From assembly GCF_004349235.1 (NCBI RefSeq), contig NZ_SMKY01000053.1, positions 1-39,176 of the forward strand: 39,176 bases of DNA. The letters run 5' to 3'. Below, one piece after another: positions 24,619 to 32,700 of this stretch (position 1 is the stretch's first letter; the number at the start of each line of letters is the position of its first letter). Both the position numbers and the translations under genes were made by a program. Under the pieces are notes generated by a model. It was not told where the DNA came from. It was given only the letters and a program-made list of their open reading frames with translations, and did no database searches. Source of the stretch: Actinomadura darangshiensis (GTDB lineage Bacteria > Actinomycetota > Actinomycetes > Streptosporangiales > Streptosporangiaceae).

Positions 24619-25143
24619 CTGATCGGTGTCCGACTCGCCCCGTCGGTTCGGGCGTCTCGACCACGTCGTCTCCGCAGGCTCACCAGACCCGCGTCAGCGC
24701 TCTTTCGAGCCAGGGCAACCGGCGCATGACATCGGACCCCATCGGGGTTGTCACGTTCCGCATGCGATAGATGCGACCGGGGTGGGCGTCCTCTGCACCC
24801 CGGGGACGGTGGTGCGCTCCCGACCGGCCAGGTTCCCCCCGGCCGGCACCCGCCGCCTTCCAACGGCCGGCCCCTATCTCCCGCTCACACAACCCATCGG
24901 CGAGAGTGCTGATGACGAGGCGCCATCGAGGATTCACTTGCGTTCGCCCGCCCGGTCTTCCCCAGCCTGTGACCCCCGGATGGAACAGGGGCCCTTGGGC
25001 ACTTCCCTGGGCTTCGCACCCCGCAGTCACCCGTGACGCACGCCAGAGCGGGGACGGTCCTTACGCACTGGGCCGGGCACTACATCATCGACATCGATCC
25101 TCCTTCGATGAGCGCCGCTATACGCATGCGACCTCATTCGCAC

Positions 25144-25605
25144 CACCAGATTGAGCCAGGACGAGCTGGTCGGGGTGAAGTGCAGGTGGAACCGGGGGTG
25201 GCGGATCAGCCACTTCTTGACCTGCTCGGTCTTGTGAGTGGCGTAGTTGTCCAGCACCAGGTGCAGTTCAAGGTCCCTGGGCACGGCGGCGTCGATCAGC
25301 TTGAGGAATCGCAGGAACTCTTGATGGCGGTGCCGGCGGTGGTGCTGGGCGATCACCGAGCCGGACGACAGGTCCAGGGCGGCGAACAGGCTGGCGGTGC
25401 CGTGCCGGACGTAGTCGTGGGTCATCCGCGCCGGGGTGGTGGGCATGATCGGCAGGATCGGGGCCGTCCGGTCGATCGCCTGCATCTGCGACTTCTCGTC
25501 CACGGCCAGGGACCAGCGCGTTCTCAGGCGGGTTCAGGTACAGGCCGGCCACGTCGCGGACCTTGTCCACGAACTGCGGATCGGTGGACAGCTTCCAAGC
25601 TTCGG
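25144..25605 (-). pseudogene. IS630 transposase, 5' exon (N-terminus lost)
   Basis: On the minus strand, KLSTDPQFVDKVRDVAGLYL, then NPPENAL; one extra C shifts the frame before VDEKSQMQAIDRT. It continues MTHDYVRHGTASLFAALDLS, FLKLIDAAVPRDLELHLVLD (second catalytic Asp) and FHLHFTPTSSSWLNLV, where the intron begins at 25143. The HTH-bearing N-terminus upstream of about 25605 is absent. The remnant stops about 50 bp from the carboxylase gene of the PKS locus. Confidence 0.8.
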
Positions 25606-25657
25606 GCTCGGCATTGCCGCAGCCTACCGACTACCAATGAACTATTGACTCAGAGCA

Positions 25658-27295
25658 CTAGAGGGGTATGTTGGCGTGCTTGCGCGGCTCCGCGATCTCC
25701 CGCTTACCGCGCAGCGCCGCCAGGCCCCGTGCGAGGGCGGCGCGCGTGTCGGCCGGGTCGATGACGTCGTCGACGAGGCCGTGCTCGGCCGCGAAGTACG
25801 GGTGCGTGAGGCGCTCGGCGTACCGGGTCATCAGGACGCCGCGCAGCGCGCCCGGGTCGGCGGCGGCGGCGAGTTCGCGGCGGTGCACGACGTTCACGGC
25901 GGCCTCCGCGCCCATCACCGCGATCTCGTTGGTGGGCCAGGCGAGCGACAGGTCGGCGCCGATCGAGCGGGAGTCCATCACGATGTACGCGCCGCCGTAC
26001 GCCTTGCGCAGGATCACCTGGATCCGCGGCACCGTCGCCTCGCAGTAGGCGTGCAGCAGCTTCGCGCCGTGCCGGATGACGCCCGCGTGCTCCTGGTCGA
26101 CGCCGGGCAGGAACCCGGGCACGTCGACGAGCGTCACCAGGGGGACGCCGAACGCATCGCAGAAACGGACGAACCGGGCGGCCTTCTGGGAGGCGGCGGC
26201 GTCCAGCACGCCGGCCAGCACCATCGGCTGGTTGCCGACCAGGCCCACCACCTCGCCGTCGATGCGCGCCAGCGCGCAGATGACGTTGCCCGCCCAGTCC
26301 TCGTGGAACTCCATGAACTCGCCGTCGTCGGCGATCTCGGCGATGACGGTACGCATGTCGTACGGGCGGTTCGGCTCGACCGGGACGAGCTCCGCCAGCC
26401 GCGGCCGCACGTCGGCCGCGGCGCTCCGCGCGGCCGCGGCGGGCGGCGGCTCCAGGTAGTTCGACGGCAGCAGCGACAGCAGGTACCGGACGTCGTCCAG
26501 GCAGCCCTCCTCGTCGTCGTGCACGAACGTCGCCACCCCGGACCGGGCGCCGTGCACCTCGGCGCCGCCCAGCTCGGCGTGGGTGACCCGCCGGCCGCTG
26601 ACCGCTTCGACGACGTCCGGGCCGGTCAGGTACATCTGCGCGGTGCCACGGACCATGAACGTCACGTCGGCGAGGGCGGGGGAGTAGGCGGCGCCGCCCG
26701 CGCACGGGCCGAGCACCACGCTGATCTGCGGGATGACGCCGGACGCGCGGACCTGGCGGCGGAAGATGCCGCCGTAGCCGTCGAGGGCCAGCACGCCCTC
26801 CTGGATGCGGGCGCCGCCGCTGTCGTTCAGCCCGATGAGCGGCGCGCCGTTCGCCAGCGCCAGGTCCATCACCTTGTGGATCTTGGCGGCGTGGGCGGCG
26901 CCGAGGGACCCGCCGGACAGCGTGAAGTCCTGCGAGTAGACGAAGACCGTGCGGCCGTCGACGGTGCCGGATCCGGTCACCACTCCGTCGGTGCGGGGAC
27001 CCGCCGGTTCGTCCGGGCCTTCGGAGCGGCGGCGGAACATTCCTATTTCCATGAACGAGCCGGGGTCGAGCAGCAGATCGAGCCGTTCCCGCGCGGTCCG
27101 CTTGCCGAGCGCGTGCTGGCGCTCGACGGCCGGGGCGCGGTCGGTGAGGGTCTCGGCGCGAAGTTCGTCGCGGTCCCGCCGCAGCCCGGCCATCGACCGC
27201 GGGGCCGGTTCGGTGACCACCGCGGGCAGGCGGGCGCCGCGCGGCCGCGGTACCGGAACCTGAACCGGAACGAAGTCGGCCTCGGATGCGCTCAC
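25658..27295 (-). CDS. Acyl-CoA carboxylase beta (carboxyltransferase) subunit
   Basis: A 545-aa carboxyltransferase of the AccD/PccB family that transfers CO2 from carboxybiotin to an acyl-CoA. Visible signatures are GKRTARERLDLLLDPGSFME, SQDFTLSGGSLGAAHAAKIH, NDSGGARIQEGVLALDGYGG and GPCAGGAAYSPALADVTFM in the N-terminal crotonase half. LVDVPGFLPGVDQEHAGVIR and LRKAYGGAYIVMDSRSIGAD lie in the C-terminal half. Residue 438 (GGAYIVM) is Ile. In the Streptomyces enzymes Ile at this place goes with AccB-type acetyl-/propionyl-CoA use and Asp with PccB-type propionyl specificity, so malonyl-CoA supply for the PKS is likely. No biotin-carrier alpha subunit is in the window, so it must borrow one. 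Divergent from the DUF1702-PKS operon. Confidence 0.92.
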   Translation of the reverse strand: MSASEADFVPVQVPVPRPRGARLPAVVTEPAPRSMAGLRRDRDELRAETLTDRAPAVERQHALGKRTARERLDLLLDPGSFMEIGMFRRRSEGPDEPAGPRTDGVVTGSGTVDGRTVFVYSQDFTLSGGSLGAAHAAKIHKVMDLALANGAPLIGLNDSGGARIQEGVLALDGYGGIFRRQVRASGVIPQISVVLGPCAGGAAYSPALADVTFMVRGTAQMYLTGPDVVEAVSGRRVTHAELGGAEVHGARSGVATFVHDDEEGCLDDVRYLLSLLPSNYLEPPPAAAARSAAADVRPRLAELVPVEPNRPYDMRTVIAEIADDGEFMEFHEDWAGNVICALARIDGEVVGLVGNQPMVLAGVLDAAASQKAARFVRFCDAFGVPLVTLVDVPGFLPGVDQEHAGVIRHGAKLLHAYCEATVPRIQVILRKAYGGAYIVMDSRSIGADLSLAWPTNEIAVMGAEAAVNVVHRRELAAAADPGALRGVLMTRYAERLTHPYFAAEHGLVDDVIDPADTRAALARGLAALRGKREIAEPRKHANIPL

Positions 27296-27394
27296 GAATT
27301 CCCCTTCCTCGGTGCGTTCCCGCCATTTCTGGGGCGGGGTGCGCCCTCTCCAGTGTTCGGCAGGCCAATCCTCGCGTCTTCTCCGATTTTGCCG

Positions 27395-27453
27395 TTGGAA
27401 CGCGATCAGCCGGGAATAGAGAAAATAACACTGTCATTTTATTTGGCCGGGTA
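27395..27453. promoter_or_regulatory. AT-rich divergent promoter region of the PKS locus
   Basis: The 302-bp gap between the carboxylase and the first DUF1702 gene contains an unusually A/T-rich patch (about 27415-27445). On the plus strand TTGGAA (27395-27400) and TAGAGA (27417-27422) are 16 bp apart, a plausible sigma-70-type pair. No clear pair for the carboxylase direction was found. Confidence 0.35.
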
Positions 27454-27597
27454 TTCGAGGGTCGGCCGCGCGGAAAGGCCGCGCCGCGCCGCCCGCGCCC
27501 GGCGGTCGGGCCGGATGCGGCAGCAAACCGGGAGATGAAGGGCCCGCGGGCCGCGGCGCACACTGCGGTGGACGTCACCGCCGCTGAGGAGTGCCCC

Positions 27598-28584
27598 ATG
27601 TCCACGATCATCGGCTCGCTGCGCAGGCTCGTCATGGCCCCGTCCCTCGCGGAGGTGGGCTTCGCTGAGCGCGGCTTCCCCGTCACCCCGTCCGAGCGGG
27701 TGCTCGTCCTGGAGGCGATACCGCAGGCCGTGGTCTGCGGCTTCGAATGGGGCATCGACGCCCGCGACCAGTGGGAGGTCGAGCGGCGGCTCGCCCTGGT
27801 CTCGCCGGAGCAGCGCGGCTTCGCCTACGAGGGCGCGACCATGGCGTTCACCGTGCTGGACGCGATGGGACCGCGCCGCGGGCACCGCACCCGCGACCTG
27901 CTGCTCGGACCCGGGCGCCCGCACATCTTCCTCGCCTACATCGGGATCGGGTTCGCGATGGCGCGGCTGCCGCGCGTCCTGTGGCGCAAGGTCCTGCCCG
28001 ACCTCGCCGGGTCGCCGTACCACCCGACGATGAGCTGGCTCGCCGTGGACGGGCTGGGCTTCGACCGCGCCTACTTCGACACCCGCCGCTGGGTGGACGC
28101 GCAGGAAGTGCCCGCGCCCTACCCCTGGCTGGGCCGGCCCGACTACTTCCCGCGCGCCTTCGACCAGGGCGTCGGACGCGCCCTGTGGTTCGTCCACGGG
28201 GGCGCGCCGGACGCAGTCGCCGCCGCGGTGGGACGGTTCGCCGAGCGGCGCCGCGCCGACCTGTGGAGCGGCGCCGGGCTCGCCGCGACCTTCGCGGGCG
28301 GTTGCGACCCGGCCGGCTACGCCGCCCTGCGCGGCCACGTCGGCGAGCATGCGGCCGCTCTCGCGCAGGGCGCCGTGTTCGCCGCGAAGGCGCGCTGCCA
28401 CGCCGGGTTCGTGCCCGGCCACACCCGCGAGGCGCTGCGGGCGATCACGGGCCTGACGGCCGAGGCGGCGGACCGGCTCGCCGACGACGCCGTCGTGGAC
28501 CCGGACGCGCAGGGCGAGCCCGCGTACGAGCTCTGGCGCGCGAACGTGCGCGACCGGCTCGCCCCGCGCCTGCCTCGGGATTAG
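27598..28584 (+). CDS. DUF1702-family enediyne-cassette protein, copy 1
   Basis: A 328-aa protein of the DUF1702 (UnbL-like) family found beside enediyne polyketide synthases; the biochemical role is unproven. Family blocks are SLRRLVMAPSLAEVGFAERG, QRGFAYEGATMAFTVLDAMG, IFLAYIGIGFAMARLPR, SWLAVDGLGFDRAYFDTRRW, FDQGVGRALWFVHGG and LWSGAGLAATFAGG. No signal peptide or obvious enzyme motif is seen. ATG 27598 follows GAGGAG. It begins the plus operon and is followed after 105 bp by a paralogue with the same blocks in the same order, so the pair arose by tandem duplication or the two act as a heteromer. Confidence 0.85.
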   Translation: MSTIIGSLRRLVMAPSLAEVGFAERGFPVTPSERVLVLEAIPQAVVCGFEWGIDARDQWEVERRLALVSPEQRGFAYEGATMAFTVLDAMGPRRGHRTRDLLLGPGRPHIFLAYIGIGFAMARLPRVLWRKVLPDLAGSPYHPTMSWLAVDGLGFDRAYFDTRRWVDAQEVPAPYPWLGRPDYFPRAFDQGVGRALWFVHGGAPDAVAAAVGRFAERRRADLWSGAGLAATFAGGCDPAGYAALRGHVGEHAAALAQGAVFAAKARCHAGFVPGHTREALRAITGLTAEAADRLADDAVVDPDAQGEPAYELWRANVRDRLAPRLPRD

Positions 28585-28689
28585 CGGTGCCCGGGTGCCC
28601 CGCCCGCCGCTGAGCACGACCGGAGTGGACGGGGCCTGCCGGACCGGCCAATTCTGGAATCACACGAACCGGCGAATCCAGGTGCTGAA

Positions 28690-29673
28690 TTGAATGGTTC
28701 ACTGAGAAGGCTCCGCAGCAGGATCCTGACCCCGAGCATTTCGGCCACGAAAATGTCGGTGCGCGGTTTCAGGGTCAAGGACTACGAATCCCAGGCCGTG
28801 CTGGAGACCATCGGCCGCACGTTCCTCACCGGCTACGCGGCCGCGACCCGCGTCCCCTCCATGGGCGAGGTCGCCGCGGAACTCGCGGACGTCCCGACCC
28901 GGTTCCGCGGGTTCGCCTACGAGGGCGCCGCGATGGGGCTCGCGATGCTGGACGGCCTCCCCGGCGGCGGGAAACGGCGGGTCGCCGAGTTCCTCGACGG
29001 CGCCGGGCGCGACCACGTCTACATGGTCTACGTGGGCGTCGGCTGGGCCGCGGCCCGGCTGCCCGGGTTCCGGCGGTCGAGGCTCGCCGCCCCGGACCCG
29101 CTGCTGCGCTGGCTGGCGCTGGACGGCTACGGCTTCCACCAAGCGTACTTCCGCACCGGACGGTACGTCGACGGGCAGGCCGTGGACCCGGTGTCCTGGC
29201 CCGTCTACCGCGCACCCTACGCCGGCCGTGCCGTCGACCAGGGGATCGGCCGGGCCCTGTGGTTCGTCTGCGGCACCGACCCGCGCCTGGTCGCCGACCG
29301 GATCGAGGCGTTCGCCGAGGACCGCCGCGGCGACCTGTACTCCGGCGCCGGACTCGCCGCCGGCTACGCGGGCGGCGCCGACGAGAAGGAGCTGCGCGTG
29401 CTCCGGGAGCGGGCCGGCCGGTACCGCCCGCAGCTCGCCCAGGGCTGCGCGTTCGCCGCCGAGGCCCGGCTGCGCGCCGAACTGCTCGTCCCGCACGTCG
29501 AGCTCGCCACCGAGGTGCTCTGCTCCACGACGCCGCAGGAGGCGGCGCGCGTCTGCACCGAGCGGATGCCGGCGCGGCCCGCGGACTCCGCGGCGGACGC
29601 CCGCGCGGAGGTCCCCGCCTACGAGGCGTGGCGGCGCGACGTCGCCGCGGCGCTCGTCCCCGGTCAGGACTGA
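28690..29673 (+). CDS. DUF1702-family enediyne-cassette protein, copy 2
   Basis: A 327-aa paralogue of the preceding gene: GSLRRL at the N-terminus, RFRGFAYEGAAMGLAMLDGL, VYMVYVGVGWAAARLPGF, RWLALDGYGFHQAYFRTGRY, DQGIGRALWFVCGTDP and LYSGAGLAAGYAGGADEKEL. The match to copy 1 is clear but far from identical, so the duplication is old. TTG 28690 keeps the GSLRRL block in register with copy 1; ATG 28753 is an alternative that would delete it. There is no strong ribosome site. It ends 75 bp before the PKS. Function unknown; the association with the enediyne PKS is established for the family. Confidence 0.85.
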   Translation: MNGSLRRLRSRILTPSISATKMSVRGFRVKDYESQAVLETIGRTFLTGYAAATRVPSMGEVAAELADVPTRFRGFAYEGAAMGLAMLDGLPGGGKRRVAEFLDGAGRDHVYMVYVGVGWAAARLPGFRRSRLAAPDPLLRWLALDGYGFHQAYFRTGRYVDGQAVDPVSWPVYRAPYAGRAVDQGIGRALWFVCGTDPRLVADRIEAFAEDRRGDLYSGAGLAAGYAGGADEKELRVLRERAGRYRPQLAQGCAFAAEARLRAELLVPHVELATEVLCSTTPQEAARVCTERMPARPADSAADARAEVPAYEAWRRDVAAALVPGQD

Positions 29674-29748
29674 CCCCTACTCCACGACCACCGCGCCGGT
29701 TTCGCTCCTGCCCTGTGCCGGCGACCGCTGAAAGAAGGCTGCCCCCGA

Positions 29749-32700
29749 ATGAGCAGGATCGCCGTCATCGGTATGGCGTGCCGCTACCCGGACGCCACCT
29801 CGCCGACGCAACTCTGGGAGAACGCACTGGCCGGACGGCGCGCCTTCCGGCGGCTGCCCGACGTCCGCATGCGGCTGGCGGACTACTGGGACGCCGATCC
29901 CGCCGCGCCCGACCGGTTCTACGCCCGCAACGCCGCCGTCCTGGAGGGCTACGAGTTCGACCGGGTCCGGCACAAGATCGCCGGGAGCACGTTCCGGTCG
30001 ACGGACCTGACCCACTGGCTCGCCCTCGACACCGCCGAGCGGGCCCTCGCCGACGCCGGGTTCGCCGGCGCGGAGGGACTGCCCGGCGAGCGCACCGGCG
30101 TGATCGTCGGCAACACGCTGACCGGGGAGTTCTCCCGCGCGAACCTGATGCGGGTGCGCTGGCCGTACGTCCGCCGGACGGTCGCCGCCGCGCTGCGCGA
30201 CCAGGGCTGGGCGGACGAGGACCTCGCCGAGTTCCTGGCCGGGCTGGAGCGCCGCTACAAGGCGCCGTTCCCGGCGGTGAACGAGGACACCCTCGCCGGA
30301 GGGCTGTCCAACACGATCGCCGGCCGGATCTGCAACCACTTCGACCTCAAGGGCGGCGGCTACACGGTGGACGGCGCGTGCTCGTCCTCGCTGCTGTCGG
30401 TCGTGACGGCCTGCCGCGCCCTGCTCGACGGGGAGCTGGACGCCGCCGTCGCGGGCGGCGTGGACCTGTCGCTGGACCCGTTCGAGATCGTCGGGTTCGC
30501 CAAGACCGGCGCGCTGGCCAAGGGCGAGATGCGGCTGTACGACCGCGGGTCCAACGGCTTCTGGCCGGGCGAGGGCTGCGGGATGGTCGTGCTGGTCCGC
30601 GAGGAGGACGCGTGCCGGTACGGCCGCGAGCCCTACGCGGTCGTCGCCGGGTGGGGCGTGTCGTCCGACGGCAAGGGCGGCATCACCCGGCCGGAGAAGC
30701 ACGGCTACCGGCTGGCGCTGCGCCGCGCCTACGAGCGTGCCGGGTTCGGCATCGACACCGTCGCGTTCTTCGAGGGGCACGGCACCGGCACGGCGGTCGG
30801 CGACGCCACCGAGCTGACCGCGCTGTCGGAGGCGCGGGCCGAGGCGGGCGGCGGCGCCGCGCCGGCCGCGATCGGGTCCGTCAAGGGGATGATCGGCCAC
30901 ACCAAGGCCGCCGCCGGGATCGCCGGGTTCGTCAAGGCGGTGATGGCGGTGCGCGAGGGCATGGTGCCGCCGACCGTCGGCTGCGTCGACCCGCACCCCG
31001 TCCTCGCCGCCGAGGACGCCGCGCTGCGGGCGCTGCGCCGGGCGGAGCCGTGGCCGGACGACGCGCCGCTCCGCGCGGGCGTCACCGCCATGGGGTTCGG
31101 CGGCATCAACACGCACCTGGTCGTCGAGGGCACCGGCCGGCGCCGCTCCGCGCCCGCCTCTGCCGCGTCCGACGCCCTGGTGCGCTCGGTGCAGGACGCC
31201 GAGCTGCTCCTGTTCGACGCCGACACGCCCGGCGAGCTGCGCGACCGCCTCGCGGGGCTGGCCGACTGGGTGTCGTCGCTGTCCTATGCGCAGCTGTCGG
31301 ACCTCGGCGCCGCGCTGCAGCCCCGGCTCACCGGCGGTTCCGCGCGCGCCGCGGTGATCGCCTCGTCCGCGCAGGAGGCTGCGGAGCGCATCCGCCGCCT
31401 CGTCGACGCGCTGGACGCGGGGGAGACCTCCCGGCTCACCCCGGCCGGGACGTCCTTCCTCGGCCGGGTCGCCCGGCCCGCCAAGGTCGGGTTCCTGTTC
31501 CCCGGGCAGGGGTCGGGGCGCGGCACGAGCGGCGGGGCGATGCGCCGCCGCTTCGCCGTGGCCGAGGACGTCTACCTGCGCGCGGCGCTCCCGTCGGCCG
31601 GGGACGTCACCGCGACGGCCGTCGCCCAGCCCCGGATCGCCACCGGGTCCATGGCCGGGCTGAGCGTGCTGGAGACGCTCGGCGTGCACGCCGTGGTCGC
31701 GGTCGGGCACAGCCTCGGCGAGATCGCCGCGCTGCACTGGGCGGGCGCGCTCGACGACGAGGCCCTGCTCCGGGTGACCGCGCTGCGGGGCCGGACCATG
31801 GCCGAGCACAGCGCGTCCGGGACGATGGCGAGCGTCAGCGCGCCGCCCGAGCGGGTCGCCGACCTCGTCACCGGCCTGCCCGTCGTCATCGCCGGGTACA
31901 ACGGCCCCGCCCAGGCGGTGATCGCCGGACCGGACGACGCGGTGCGCGAGGCCGGGCGGCGCGCCGCCGACGCGGGCCTGCCCTGGACCGGCCTCGCCGT
32001 CTCGCACGCGTTCCACTCGCCGCTGGTCGCGCCCGCGGCGGGCGCGTTCGTCGACGGGCTGGCGGAGGAGCGGTTCGGCGACGTCGAGCGGCGCATCGTG
32101 TCCACCGTCACCGGGGAGCCGCTGCCCGCCCGCACCGACGTCCGGGAGCTGCTGCGCCGGCAGATCACCGAACCGGTCCTGTTCAGCCAGGCGCTGCAGC
32201 TGGCCGCCAAGGAGGCCGACCTGTTCGTCGAGGTCGGGCCGGGCCGGGTGCTGACCGGGCTGGTCGCCGGCATCACCGGCACCCCCGCCGTCGCGCTCGA
32301 CACCGACGACGAGTCGCTGGCCTCGCTGCTGCGCGTCGCCGCCGCGGCGTTCGTGTCCGGTGCGCCCGTCGACACCGCGGCGCTGTTCCGGGGGCGGCTG
32401 GTCCGGCCGCTGGAGATCGGCGCCGAGTTCGACTTCCTGGCCAGCCCGTGCGAGGCGGCGCCGGAGCTCAGCCTCGACGTGGCCGCCGAGACGTCCGTCC
32501 CGGGCCCGGACGGCGCGGGCGACGGCGGTGCGAGCGGAGCGGCCGCGGCGGCCGCGGCCGGCGGGGAGACCAGCGTCGAGCTGCTGCGCCGCCTGGCCGC
32601 CGAGCGCGCCGAGCTGCCCGCCGAGCTCGTCCGCGACGACAGCAGGTTGCTCGACGACCTGCACCTGTCCTCGATCACCGTCGGCCAGCTGATGAACCAG

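Larger units (their letters stand above)
23355..25143 (-). mobile_element. Group II intron (1789 bp) inside an IS630 transposase gene
   Basis: On the minus strand the 5' end is GTGCGAATGAGG starting at 25143, matching the GUGYG consensus. The 3' end is ...ACCCGAC at 23355, matching the terminal AY. A canonical 34-nt domain V lies at 23398-23431. Downstream a stable domain VI hairpin (CCCCGGGCGC / GCGCCTGGGG) ends near the 3' splice site. Removing the intron joins AAT-CTG-GTG to GAG-CGC-TGG, restoring the IS630 sequence SSWLNLV-ERWFAEL. Domains I-III occupy roughly 24620-25143 and domain IV carries the decayed reverse transcriptase. The intron is in the sense orientation, so splicing would repair the host transcript at that point. 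Confidence 0.92.
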
